DNA of 64,000 bases, taken from Candidatus Foliamicus numerosus (GTDB lineage Bacteria; Pseudomonadota; Gammaproteobacteria; Steroidobacterales; Foliamicaceae). The stretch's first letter is position 1. Every line of letters begins with the position of its first letter. The notes beneath the pieces were generated by a model. That model was not told where the DNA came from. It searched no databases and was given only the letters and a program-made list of their open reading frames with translations. Below, piece by piece: positions 28,560-36,701 of this stretch. The DNA is taken from positions 1 to 64,000 of the forward strand of contig JAPYNE010000026.1 of the NCBI GenBank assembly GCA_028285945.1. Reading direction: 5' to 3'. Position numbers and translations under genes: made by a program.

Positions 28560-30053
28560 ATGATTCGCAAATCGATTGTTGGCCTGACACTCTTGCTGAT
28601 CGTCGGCCCGCTGCTTGCCGACAAGGCGCTGGACGACAGGATGATGCACTCCGCATCGATCCTCCAGGAGATACGCGGCTCGCTTGACGAGGAAGCGCCC
28701 GGCATGCTCAACGATGCCTATGCGGTGGCGATATTCCCGGAGTTCGTCAAAGTGGGGCTGTTGGGTGCCGTAAAGCACGGGCGCGGCGTTCTGGCGACGC
28801 GGCTGGATAACGGAGACTGGAGCAAACCCGCCTTCGTGCGGCTCACCAGCGGCGGCCTGGGGTTGCAGTTTGGCGTTTCGATGTCGCAACTGCTCATCGT
28901 CTTCAAGGACCCCAAGGCGGTTGATGCAATATCCGGAGGGCAGTTCACGATCGGCGCCCATGCCGGATATGCGGCAGGCGAGCTAGGCGGCGCGGCCGGC
29001 GCAGGCACCGACAACAAGTTCCAGAACCAGATCGTGGCGATGGCGCGTTCCAAGGGCCTGTTTGCCGGCGTTGGGCTGGAAGGAGGCGTTCTGCGCATCG
29101 AACGGGACTCCAATGTGGAGTTCTACAACAACGCAATCGGATTGGACGGACGCAGGCTTTTAGAGGACACCGAAGTGGAGATGCCTGCCGTTGCGCAGCA
29201 CTTCCGGATTGTGCTCCAGGAATCCGTGCCTCCCCTGTCCGAGGAAGAAGAGTCGGTCTCCGCCGATAGTTACAGCGCAGGAGCCTCCGTGCAGCCCAAT
29301 GCGGCCAACGGCGGCGCAATGGCTTCCACAGGCACACTCAACGAACAGCCCAATGCGGCCAGCGGCGGCGCAGCGGCTCCCACAGGCACGCTCAACGGAC
29401 AGCCCATTGCGGCCAGCGGCGGCGCAGCGGCTCCCACAGGCACGCTCAACGGGCAGCCCATTGCGAGCGCCAGTCCCGCGCCGAAGCAGCGCGAAGTGGC
29501 CGAAGGCATGTGGATCACACCGGAAAATCAAGCGTCACCGGAAAAGCAGGCATCACCGCCCGGCAATTCCGGCGGCAGCAAAAGCACTTACTCATCCGGC
29601 GACTCCGGCTTGGCAGGCAAGCTAGCGGGCAAGGCCAGCAGCGCACTGTGGAATGGCGCCGTGGAATTGGCCGGCAATGCGCTGCGCGACAACCGCGATG
29701 TGCGAAACGCAAAGTTGGCCGCAAAAGCAGGCAGCAAGCTGGCGGAGACCGCCCTCCGTTCCGGTTCGCCGAGCGCCAAGCCGGCGGCGCGCGGCAGCGC
29801 GGCGCCCAAAGCATCCCCAGCCAACAGCGCTGGCCAATGGATTAACGTTGACCAAGCGCCGCAACAGCTTTCGTCAAAACTTCCGCAGCAGGCGGCCCAA
29901 CCTGTAATGAGGGCGCCCAGGGGGCTTGCAGGCCCGCCTCGCAATATCATCAGGCCAAGGAGCTTGATCACCGGCCCCCCCTCTCCTTCGGAATGGCCGG
30001 AAGAGTGGCTTCAGAGGCAAGCGGCTAACGAGGCCTGCGTGCAAGGCTCCTGA
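28560..30053 (+). CDS. SYLF/Ysc84-domain secreted protein with tandem repeats
   Basis: A protein of 497 residues. A signal peptide (IRKSIVGLTLLLIVGPLLA) is followed by a SYLF (Ysc84-type) lipid-binding domain at about residues 25-220. Marks are AYAVAIFPEFVKVGLLGAVK, GRGVLATR, SGGLGLQFGVSMSQLLIVF and ARSKGLFAGVGLEGGVLRI. It then has three 18-residue tandem repeats with a partial fourth and a low-complexity Ala/Pro/Gly/Ser/Lys tail, probably disordered. Known SYLF proteins bind phosphoinositide-type lipids in eukaryotes; in bacteria they are periplasmic or outer-membrane-associated with unclear roles. The start is ATG 28560, the first giving a proper signal peptide. Confidence 0.85.
   Translation: MIRKSIVGLTLLLIVGPLLADKALDDRMMHSASILQEIRGSLDEEAPGMLNDAYAVAIFPEFVKVGLLGAVKHGRGVLATRLDNGDWSKPAFVRLTSGGLGLQFGVSMSQLLIVFKDPKAVDAISGGQFTIGAHAGYAAGELGGAAGAGTDNKFQNQIVAMARSKGLFAGVGLEGGVLRIERDSNVEFYNNAIGLDGRRLLEDTEVEMPAVAQHFRIVLQESVPPLSEEEESVSADSYSAGASVQPNAANGGAMASTGTLNEQPNAASGGAAAPTGTLNGQPIAASGGAAAPTGTLNGQPIASASPAPKQREVAEGMWITPENQASPEKQASPPGNSGGSKSTYSSGDSGLAGKLAGKASSALWNGAVELAGNALRDNRDVRNAKLAAKAGSKLAETALRSGSPSAKPAARGSAAPKASPANSAGQWINVDQAPQQLSSKLPQQAAQPVMRAPRGLAGPPRNIIRPRSLITGPPSPSEWPEEWLQRQAANEACVQGS
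29292..29468 (+). repeat. 54-base in-frame tandem repeat in the SYLF protein gene
   Basis: Three full 54-base units and a partial fourth encode 18-residue repeats of the form QPxAASGGAAAPTGTLNG. Units two and three are nearly identical, while the first has several substitutions (AANGGAMASTGTLNE). Length variation between strains would keep the frame. Confidence 0.85.
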
Positions 30054-30155
30054 TCTCGCGCAGGGATGGCGCGGAGCGCCCCCGCAACAGCCAAATACAG
30101 GCGGTGCAATCCGCCGCTCCCTCTGCCTCCGACCTGATGCGGAGCGGCTTCCCCC

Positions 30156-30263
30156 GCCCTTTCCCCGCCCCTTTCCCGCAGGAGACGCATGAACCCATCC
30201 ATGGGGCTTGGCGGCGACATCCTTGTCGCCGACACTCCTGCGGGAAAGGGGCGGGGAAAGGGC
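30156..30263. repeat. Palindromic dispersed element, copy 4 (between the SYLF gene and avtA)
   Basis: This is the clearest copy. Arms 30156-30184 and 30235-30263 are perfectly complementary over 29 bases. The core has GACGCATGAACCC, CCATGGGGCTTG and a perfect inner hairpin GGCGACATCCTTGTCGCC. CCCAT/ATGGG forms a second small hairpin. The 343-base gap 30054-30396 holds this element and otherwise unrecognised sequence. Confidence 0.9.
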
Positions 30264-30396
30264 TCATGCCGGCGTGGCGGGGCTGTGCTATTCTTGCGGC
30301 GGTTTCAAGCAAGCGTAGTTTTAGAACGGCTTGAATTTAGGAAGATGGGTTTCAGGTAAAAGCGCAAATCACCGAACGTTGCAGAGGTTGCTTTCC

Positions 30397-31653
30397 ATGC
30401 AGTTCTCCAATTTTGTCCGCTCCTTCAACGCCCACTGCGGTGCGAAAGAGTTGATGGAAGACATGTCGTGCAATCCGCCCGGCATCGACACCGTGTATCG
30501 CTTAGGCGGCGGCGCTCCTGCGATCATCCCCGAAGTGGCCGAGCGGTTCCGCGCCGAGCTGGCAAAAATCGCATCCGATGCTGGCCGTTTCGACCAGATG
30601 GCTTCGATCTACTCCGAGCCGCTCGGCGATGTGCCGTTCCGCGAAGCCTTGGCCGATCTTTTGCGCGACGAGTACGGCTGGCCGCTCACCGCGAAGAACA
30701 TTGCGCTCACGCCTGGCAGCCAGCTTGGCTTTTACTTCTTGTTCAACCTGTTCGGCGGCATTGGGCCCGATGGCAAGCGGCGGCGCATCATCATTCCGCT
30801 GTGTCCCGAGTACATCGGCTACAAGGGCCTCCTCGCCAATGAGGAGGATGTCGCGTCAAGGCGCTCGATCATCCGCAAGCTTCCCGACCGGCAGTTCAAG
30901 TACGGCCTGAGAATGGACGGCCTGGAAGATGTGGAGGACATGGGCGCGATCGTTGTGTCGCGGCCCACCAACCCCACCGGCAACGTGATCAGCGAGGGAG
31001 AGCTGGCGCAGCTCGACGAGGTCGCCAGGGTGAGAAAGGTGCCGCTCATCGTGGATAACGCCTATGGCCTTCCCTTTCCCGGCATGATCTACGTGGATGC
31101 CTCGCCGCAGTGGAATGAAAACACGATCCTCAGCATGAGCCTTTCCAAGATCGGCCTTCCCGCGCTGCGCACGGGAATCGTCGTGGCGAACGAGGAAGTC
31201 ACGGAAATCCTCGGCCGAATCAACGCGCTCACCCAGCTCGCGGTTGGCGCGGCCGGAGCGGCGCTGCTGGCGCCCCTGCTGGAGAACCGGGAATTGCTGC
31301 GAATTGCGCGTGAGATGATCAAGCCGTTCTACCAGCGCAAGGTTTCCGAAGCCATCGGCTTTTGCCATGAAGCCCTTGCGGCCTGCGAGTACTACATCCA
31401 CAAGCCGGAGGGGTCGATGTTTCTCTGGCTGTGGTTTCCGGGGCTGAACGATAACCGGGCGCTGTACCGCCGGCTAAAGGCGCGCGGCGTCATGATCCTT
31501 TCCGGCGACCAGTTCTTTCCGGGGCTGCGCGAGCCTTGGAGCCACTCGCGGGAGTGCATCAGAATCAACGTGTGCGGAGACGCCGACATAGTTTTCGGCG
31601 GGCTGAGAATCATCGGCGAGGAGGCGGCGCGGCTGCAGGCGCGCGCCGCCTGA
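30397..31653 (+). CDS. avtA: Valine-pyruvate aminotransferase-like enzyme
   Basis: A protein of 418 residues and a fold-type I PLP aminotransferase. AvtA of enterobacteria moves the amino group between valine and pyruvate. The N-terminal GAKELMEDM and LGGGAPAIIPEV fit AvtA. IVVSRPTNPTGNVI holds the conserved Asn/Pro motif, VDNAYGLPFPG the cofactor Asp, and SLSKIGLPALRTG the PLP Lys (about residue 248). An Arg near the C-terminus (ECIRINVCGD) would bind the carboxylate. ATG 30397 agrees with the family start. It is followed after four bases by an acyltransferase, suggesting co-transcription. Confidence 0.85.
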   Translation: MQFSNFVRSFNAHCGAKELMEDMSCNPPGIDTVYRLGGGAPAIIPEVAERFRAELAKIASDAGRFDQMASIYSEPLGDVPFREALADLLRDEYGWPLTAKNIALTPGSQLGFYFLFNLFGGIGPDGKRRRIIIPLCPEYIGYKGLLANEEDVASRRSIIRKLPDRQFKYGLRMDGLEDVEDMGAIVVSRPTNPTGNVISEGELAQLDEVARVRKVPLIVDNAYGLPFPGMIYVDASPQWNENTILSMSLSKIGLPALRTGIVVANEEVTEILGRINALTQLAVGAAGAALLAPLLENRELLRIAREMIKPFYQRKVSEAIGFCHEALAACEYYIHKPEGSMFLWLWFPGLNDNRALYRRLKARGVMILSGDQFFPGLREPWSHSRECIRINVCGDADIVFGGLRIIGEEAARLQARAA

Positions 31654-31657
31654 GCGC

Positions 31658-32647
31658 GTGGAAGGCATGCAGCCCCTGATGCTGGTCTTCCCGGGCCAAG
31701 GCGCCCAGTACGCCGGGATGGGGAGCGATCTCTACCAGTCCTTCGCCGCGGCGCGAGGCGTGTATGACCAGGCCTGCGAGGCGCTCGGCTACGACATGCG
31801 GGAACTGAGCTTTAAGGACCCGAACCGACAGATCGGGCTGACGCGCTACACCCAGCCTGCACTCCTCACCCACTCGATTGCCTGTTTGAGGGTGGCCGAG
31901 TCGCTGTCGGGCAGCCGCATCGCACCGCAAGCCGCCGCCGGCCACAGCCTCGGCGAATACAGCGCGCTGGTGGCCGCCGGTGCCCTGCGCTTCGAGGATG
32001 CCCTGCGCCTGGTGAGCGAGCGCGGACGGCTGATGGGCACGCATGGCGAGGGCGGAATGCTGGCGCTGGCCATGGGCCCCGAGGACGCGCTTGCGCTGGC
32101 CGACCGGCACTGCTGCCAGATTGCCGGACTGAACCTTCCGGGCCAGACCGTGGTGGGCGGCACACATGCGGACCTGGAACGGCTGGCAGCCGATCTGGCC
32201 GCCAACCACCCGCGCAAACGCGGCACGCCTTTGGCGACCGAAGGGGCGTTCCATACTTATCTAATGGTGACGGCCGCGCGCGCGTTTCGCGAAGTGCTCA
32301 ACGCCACGGAGTTCTCCGCGCCCCGCTACCCGGTTCTCTCGAACTACACCGCCCGGCCTCACGACCCGGCGCCTGACGCCATGCGGACCCGGCTGTTCTT
32401 TCAGCTCATCAACCCGGTCAACTGGGTGGGATGCATGCAATGGGCGGTGGACCAGAAGGCGGGCTCATTCCTGGAGCTCGGCGGAGGCATCGGCCGCGGC
32501 GAGGCGCCGGCCGAGAAACGCCCCAACCTCCAAGGCATTCTCAGAAAATACTGCCGCGGCTGCGGGCACGAGGCCGAAATCCAAGCCGTCATCAACACGC
32601 CGACCGCCGAAGCGTTCGCCGAAGATCAAGGGGCTGTTAGCCGCTAG
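31658..32647 (+). CDS. Malonyl-CoA:ACP transacylase-like acyltransferase (FabD family)
   Basis: A protein of 329 residues from GTG 31658 (ATG 31667 is an alternative). FabD-type enzymes move malonyl from CoA to acyl carrier protein. VFPGQGAQYAGMG opens the fold, AAGHSLGEYSALVAAGAL carries the nucleophile Ser, and EGAFHTYLM has the catalytic His. SFLELGGG near the end is the usual C-terminal mark. It lies outside the usual fab cluster and beside an aminotransferase, so it may serve a small specialised pathway. Whether it is the housekeeping FabD cannot be decided here. Confidence 0.8.
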   Translation: MEGMQPLMLVFPGQGAQYAGMGSDLYQSFAAARGVYDQACEALGYDMRELSFKDPNRQIGLTRYTQPALLTHSIACLRVAESLSGSRIAPQAAAGHSLGEYSALVAAGALRFEDALRLVSERGRLMGTHGEGGMLALAMGPEDALALADRHCCQIAGLNLPGQTVVGGTHADLERLAADLAANHPRKRGTPLATEGAFHTYLMVTAARAFREVLNATEFSAPRYPVLSNYTARPHDPAPDAMRTRLFFQLINPVNWVGCMQWAVDQKAGSFLELGGGIGRGEAPAEKRPNLQGILRKYCRGCGHEAEIQAVINTPTAEAFAEDQGAVSR

Positions 32648-32676
32648 CCCGGATATTGCACCAAGGGGCGGGCTAG
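32644..32676. repeat. Short inverted repeat with companion motif between convergent genes
   Basis: CTAGCCCG (32644-32651) and CGGGCTAG (32669-32676) are perfect inverted copies enclosing GATATTGCACCAAGGGG. The interior matches motifs near 10100, 14510 and 14845. It covers the stops of the acyltransferase and of the convergent DUF423 gene. It could act as a bidirectional terminator, although no T run follows. Confidence 0.6.
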
Positions 32677-33053
32677 GCCCTGAAGTCGCGCCAGACCGCC
32701 ACGACGCCGCTCAGCCAGGCCAGCGCCAGCGTCATGCCCCCGTACGGCGTGACCGCCGCGAGGTCGGGCCCTCCGAGCGTCTTGAGATAAATCGTGCCGG
32801 AAAAAAGCGCCACGCCGGCAATCAGCAGCCAGCCCGCCAGTTTGTAGAACAGGCTGTCCGCCCCAAGGCGCAGCAGCAGCGCCACCACCAGCAAGCCTAG
32901 CGAATGCGCCACATGCATCTGATTGGCCCAGTCCCAGGCGCGCACCTCAGCGGCGGCGGCGCCCGCCTGATACAGGCCGTGAGTGCCGTAAGCCCCCAGA
33001 AAAACCGACGCCGCCAGCAGCAGCGCGCCCAAAACCGCGAACATCCGGGCCAT
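32673..33053 (-). CDS. DUF423 inner-membrane protein
   Basis: A protein of 126 residues with four hydrophobic helices: FAVLGALLLAASVFLGAYGTH, SLGLLVVALLL, GWLLIAGVALFSGTIYL and TLALAWLSGVVAVW. GAYGTHGL near the N-terminus, FSGTIYLKTLGG and TPYGG in the last third are the DUF423 (YgdD) signatures. The role of the family is unknown. It is convergent with the acyltransferase gene. Confidence 0.88.
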   Translation of the reverse strand: MARMFAVLGALLLAASVFLGAYGTHGLYQAGAAAAEVRAWDWANQMHVAHSLGLLVVALLLRLGADSLFYKLAGWLLIAGVALFSGTIYLKTLGGPDLAAVTPYGGMTLALAWLSGVVAVWRDFRA

Positions 33054-33113
33054 AGCAAGCTCCCCTACGCGGCGCGATACAACCGCTGGAAATCGCGGGC
33101 GTCAATTCTCAAT

Positions 33114-33143
33114 TAGACTCCCTCCGCGCATATCGGTTACAAT
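33114..33143 (+). promoter_or_regulatory. Putative promoter for a structured RNA
   Basis: TAGACT (33114-33119) and TACAAT (33138-33143) lie 18 bases apart. Transcription would begin near 33150, a few bases before a stable stem. No coding gene follows on this strand, which points to an untranslated product. Confidence 0.4.
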
Positions 33144-33149
33144 TTGCCT

Positions 33150-33245
33150 CGAGCAGGAAGCCGCCGGAGGGAATCTAACCCTCTACCGGACCCTGACAAA
33201 AGGCGGGCAGGCAACAGCCCGGCGGCTTCGCGCTCATTCTCCCAC
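33150..33245 (+). ncRNA. Candidate structured small RNA, family unknown
   Basis: A nine-base stem AGCCGCCGG (33159-33167) with CCGGCGGCT (33219-33227) closes a region holding two further hairpins. One is GAGGG/CCCTC with loop AATCTAA (33167-33183). The other is GGGC/GCCC (33205-33220). The linker is TACCGGACCCTGACAAAA. The shape is a three-way junction. I compared it by eye with 4.5S RNA, tmRNA, RNase P RNA, 6S RNA, tRNA and common riboswitches and found no convincing match. A promoter-like sequence sits just upstream. It lies between DUF423 and the convergent propionate operon, so a terminator role on the minus strand is possible. Confidence 0.35.
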
Positions 33246-33280
33246 GCCCCAAGCGCCCCCGCCAGCCCCGCAAAGCGCCC

Positions 33281-34492
33281 CTACGCGGCGCTTTGCTCCA
33301 GCTCGACAAGCGCTCCGAAGCAGTCGGCGGGATGCAGAAACAATACCGGCAGGCCATGCGCGCCAATGCGCGGCTCCCCGTCGCCAAGAATTCTGACGCC
33401 ATGCTCGCGCATCCGGTCGCGGGCAGCGAGAATATCGTCCACCTCGCAGCAAATATGGTGCATGCCCCCCTTCGGTTTCCGGTCAAGAAAACCGCTCAGC
33501 GGCGATTCATCGCCCAGCGGCTCGAGCAGTTCCAGCGCGGTGTTGGGAAGGCGCACGAAAACCGTGGTCACGCCGTGTTCCGGCAACGCCTTGGGGGCGG
33601 ACACTTCGGCGCCCAGCACGTCGCGGTAGAAAGCGGCGGCCTTGGCCAAGTCCGGCGCGGCCAGCGCCACGTGATTCAAGCGGCCCAGAGCGCCAGCTGC
33701 GACCGGCGTTGCGTCGGGCCGCTCGTTCCTGACCCGGGATCCGGCCAGATCGGAGAGCTTTTGCATCAATTCGCCAACGCCCCGGCCCTCCAGCGCCGAG
33801 CAGCAAGCGACCGTGGCCGCCTGCCCGGCTGCCGGCACCGAGCGGGCGTAGTCGGCGGCGGTGGACTGCGCCAGCTTCAGCAGTTCGCCATCGGCCTTGT
33901 TGACCACGATCAGATCCGCCAGTTCGCGCACGCCCCGCTTCATCCCTTGCAACTCGTCGCCGCCGCCCGGCGCAATCACCAGCACCAGCACATCCACCAG
34001 GTCGGCCACGCCGGTATCCGCCTGCCCCGCTCCCGCGGTTTCCAGCAGAATATAGTCGAACGGCCCGCTAGCCAGCACCTCCAGCGCCTGGCGGGTGCGC
34101 GCGCTAAGCGCCCCGGGGCCGCCGCCGGTGGGCGAAGGCCGAATGAACACCCCTGCCTTGCGGGACAGTTCCGCCATGCGGGTCTTGTCGCCCAATATCG
34201 AGCCGCCGGTGCGTGACGAGGTGGGGTCCACCGCTAAAACGCATACGCGCCGGCCGGCATCAACCAGGCGCAAACCCAGTTGTTCAATCAGCGTTGACTT
34301 GCCGGCCCCCGGCGGCCCGGTAATGCCGATCCGCGCCAGCGGTCGCCTTGATGCGCGCAGCCGGGAAAGAAGGTCGCGCGCTGCGGCGCCGTCGGCAAGG
34401 CGCGCCGATTCCACCAAGGTCAGCGCGCGAGCGAGGCTGCGCCGGTCGCCAGCGAGAACGCCTTGCGCGAGGCTTCTGGTGTCGTGATTCAC
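33281..34492 (-). CDS. Fused MeaB GTPase and methylmalonyl-CoA epimerase
   Basis: A protein of 403 residues joining two activities. Residues 1-260 are MeaB/ArgK, the G-protein chaperone that protects methylmalonyl-CoA mutase: GITGPPGAGKSTLIEQL (P-loop), VDPTSSRTGGSILGDKTRM, ETAGAGQADTGVADLVD and VVNKADG. Residues ~268-403 are a glyoxalase/VOC epimerase (LNHVALAAPDLAKAAAFYRD, GMHHICCEVDDI, with metal His and Glu), which converts (S)- to (R)-methylmalonyl-CoA. Usually these are separate proteins. No stop or frameshift separates them. The switch motif is ETAGAGQ where ETVGVGQ is usual. The start overlaps the pccA stop (ATGA). Confidence 0.88.
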   Translation of the reverse strand: MNHDTRSLAQGVLAGDRRSLARALTLVESARLADGAAARDLLSRLRASRRPLARIGITGPPGAGKSTLIEQLGLRLVDAGRRVCVLAVDPTSSRTGGSILGDKTRMAELSRKAGVFIRPSPTGGGPGALSARTRQALEVLASGPFDYILLETAGAGQADTGVADLVDVLVLVIAPGGGDELQGMKRGVRELADLIVVNKADGELLKLAQSTAADYARSVPAAGQAATVACCSALEGRGVGELMQKLSDLAGSRVRNERPDATPVAAGALGRLNHVALAAPDLAKAAAFYRDVLGAEVSAPKALPEHGVTTVFVRLPNTALELLEPLGDESPLSGFLDRKPKGGMHHICCEVDDILAARDRMREHGVRILGDGEPRIGAHGLPVLFLHPADCFGALVELEQSAA

Positions 34493-36516
34493 GCGTAGCG
34501 AAGGATCACCTGGCCGGTATCGAGATTGTCGCCTTGGCGCACCTCGATGCGCCGGACTTTCCCGTCACGGGGAGAGCGCAGGCTGTTTTCCATCTTCATG
34601 GCCTCGATCACGCCAACCTCCTCGCCCGCCTTCACCTCCTGGCCTTCCTCCACCCGCAATTTCGTGAGCACTCCGGGCATGGGCGCGCTCAGCAGGCTTG
34701 CGCCGGAACGCCGGGGGCGCGCCGCCATGCGCCGCTTCAGACGGGCCGACCGCGGCGGCAGCAGCGTGCAGTGCTGCTGCCGGCCAGCGTGGCTCACCGT
34801 CACACCCAAACCAGCGCGTTCCAATCCGAAACTCAATACTTCCGAATCCTTGCGGCCTGCTGCGGCGCCGGTCACCTCGCAACGGGCAATGGGCTCAAAC
34901 GGGCGCCAAGTGCTGCTCAAGCGGTACGTCCTTCGACCGAAACGCACCTCAAGACCGCTGCTGTTCCACACTCTGACAAGTTTCCGCTCCTTGCCGCCGG
35001 AGATCGCCACCGTTTCACTCCGTTCCCGCGGCGTGTGCCGCGCGCAGCGGTCCTGGGCCATCACGGCAACCGCGCACAGCAGTTCAGCCATTTCCCGCGG
35101 ACACTCCGCCTCGGGATCGAAGCCGTGGGGATATTCCTCGGCGATGAAGGCGGTGGACATATCGCCGGCAATGAACTTCGGATGCCTTGACAAGGATGCC
35201 AGGAACAGAAGATTGGTGGCCGGGCCGTCCACTGCGAACTCATCCAGCGCCCGCGCCAAGCGTGCGGCGGCCTGATCGCGCGTGGCGCCGCACACAATCA
35301 GCTTGGCGATCAGCGAATCGTAGTAAACCGAGGCTTCGTCGCCCTCTTCCACTCCGGCATCCAGACGCACCGCGCCGGCGCCCGGGGCTGCCTTTTTCGG
35401 GTCCGCGGCGGCCGGCATGGCGCGGACGCCGGCAGCCGGAGGCCGCCAGGTCTTCAGCCGGCCTGCGGAAGGCAAAAAGCCGCGCTGCGGATCCTCCGCG
35501 CAGATCCGCGCCTCCATGGACCAGCCGGTCAGCCGCACGTCATCCTGGCTGAAATCCAGTTTCCCGCCGGCGGCAATCCGCAGCATCCATTGCACCAGAT
35601 CGACCCCGGACACCCACTCAGTAACCGGATGCTCCACCTGCAAACGGGTGTTCATTTCCAGCAGATGAAAACGGCCGCCGGCATCCACCACGAATTCCAC
35701 CGTGCCGGCCGAGCGGTAGCCGATGGCCTTGGCGAGCGAAACCGAGGCCTCCCCCATGGCGGCGCGCATTTCGGGCGTCACAAAGGGCGAAGGCGCCTCC
35801 TCGATCACTTTCTGATGGCGGCGCTGGATGGAGCATTCACGCTCGCCCAGATACACGACGTTGCCGTGCGAATCAGCCAGAATCTGCACTTCGATATGGC
35901 GCGGCCGCTGAAGGTATTTCTCCACGAAAACCCGGCCGTCGCCGAATGCGGCCCGGGCCTCGCGCACGGCCTGCTCGAACCCCTCGCGGCACTCGCCTTC
36001 GTCGTGCGCAATGCGCATTCCGCGACCGCCGCCGCCCGCCTGGGCCTTCAGCAGCACCGGATAGCCGATGGCGGCAGCCGCCTCGCAGGCCGCATCAGCG
36101 CTGTCGAGCGCATCGGGACGCCCCGGAATGGTGGGCACGCCGGCCTTGGTTGCAATGCGCTTGGCTTCGAGCTTGTCGCCCATCAGCCGAATGGCTTCAG
36201 CCGGCGGGCCAGCAAAGGTAATGCCGGCTGCCTCGGCGGCGGCGGCGAATGCGGCGTTCTCGGACAAAAAGCCGTAGCCCGGATGCAGCGCATCGGCGCC
36301 GCTTTTAGCGCAGGCCTCGATGATTTTCCCGATGTCCAAATAGCTTTCGGCAGCGCTCAAACCGCCGATGCCCACGGCTTCGTCCGCCGTGCGCACATGC
36401 AGCGCATCGGCATCGGCATCGGAATAGACAGCCACGCTGCGAATGCCGAGCGCCCTTGCGCCGCTCATGATGCGGCAGGCAATCTCGCCCCGGTTGGCGA
36501 TCAGCAGCTTTTTCAT
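34489..36516 (-). CDS. pccA: Propionyl/acyl-CoA carboxylase alpha subunit
   Basis: A protein of 675 residues. The biotin carboxylase part (residues 1-450) has an ATP-grasp glycine loop GGGGRGMRIAHDEGE, EKYLQRPRHIEVQ and EMNTRLQVEHPVTE. The C-terminal biotinyl domain has EAMKMENSLRSP with the biotin Lys, about 40 residues from the end. It carboxylates biotin for transfer to propionyl-CoA by PccB. It is downstream of pccB in the minus-strand operon mutA-pccB-pccA-meaB, separated from pccB by palindromic element copy 5, and overlaps the fused meaB gene by four bases. Confidence 0.93.
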   Translation of the reverse strand: MKKLLIANRGEIACRIMSGARALGIRSVAVYSDADADALHVRTADEAVGIGGLSAAESYLDIGKIIEACAKSGADALHPGYGFLSENAAFAAAAEAAGITFAGPPAEAIRLMGDKLEAKRIATKAGVPTIPGRPDALDSADAACEAAAAIGYPVLLKAQAGGGGRGMRIAHDEGECREGFEQAVREARAAFGDGRVFVEKYLQRPRHIEVQILADSHGNVVYLGERECSIQRRHQKVIEEAPSPFVTPEMRAAMGEASVSLAKAIGYRSAGTVEFVVDAGGRFHLLEMNTRLQVEHPVTEWVSGVDLVQWMLRIAAGGKLDFSQDDVRLTGWSMEARICAEDPQRGFLPSAGRLKTWRPPAAGVRAMPAAADPKKAAPGAGAVRLDAGVEEGDEASVYYDSLIAKLIVCGATRDQAAARLARALDEFAVDGPATNLLFLASLSRHPKFIAGDMSTAFIAEEYPHGFDPEAECPREMAELLCAVAVMAQDRCARHTPRERSETVAISGGKERKLVRVWNSSGLEVRFGRRTYRLSSTWRPFEPIARCEVTGAAAGRKDSEVLSFGLERAGLGVTVSHAGRQQHCTLLPPRSARLKRRMAARPRRSGASLLSAPMPGVLTKLRVEEGQEVKAGEEVGVIEAMKMENSLRSPRDGKVRRIEVRQGDNLDTGQVILRYA

Positions 36517-36553
36517 TTCAAGCCAGCCCCCAAGTCCTCACGCCGAGACCCAA

Positions 36554-36680
36554 GCTGCGAGCCTCCCCTTGCTGCCAGTGGTATGCGAGCCACTGCGCGC
36601 CAATGGCTTGGCGCGCAGAGCGAAGCCAAGCCCCATGGACGGGTTCATGCGTCCCCCGGCAGGAAGGGCAGGCTCGCAGC
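36554..36680. repeat. Palindromic dispersed element, copy 5 (inside the pcc operon)
   Basis: Arms 36554-36576 and 36658-36680 are inverted over 23 bases with two mismatches. The core (minus-strand orientation) has GACGCATGAACCC and CCATGGGGCTTG. An 11-base perfect inner hairpin CTGCGCGCCAA/TTGGCGCGCAG lies at 36593-36618, and AGTGG/CCACT at 36577-36594. It fills most of the 185-base gap between pccB and pccA, so the operon transcript would carry it. Confidence 0.85.
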
Positions 36681-36701
36681 AAGAAAGCACGCCAAACACA
36701 C

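Noticed and set aside
30189..30270. Small peptide MNPSMGL encoded by several repeat cores
   Set aside because: The reading frames after the core differ in each copy, ribosome sites are not conserved, and base pairing explains the conservation better.
33159..33227. tRNA-like fold on the minus strand (acceptor-like GCCGCCG and a T-arm-like GAGGG hairpin)
   Set aside because: The loop TTAGATT lacks the TTC signature, the anticodon arm does not form and the length is too short.
33144..33629. Plus-strand open frame over the epimerase region
   Set aside because: It is antisense to the strongly recognisable VOC domain and has no motif.
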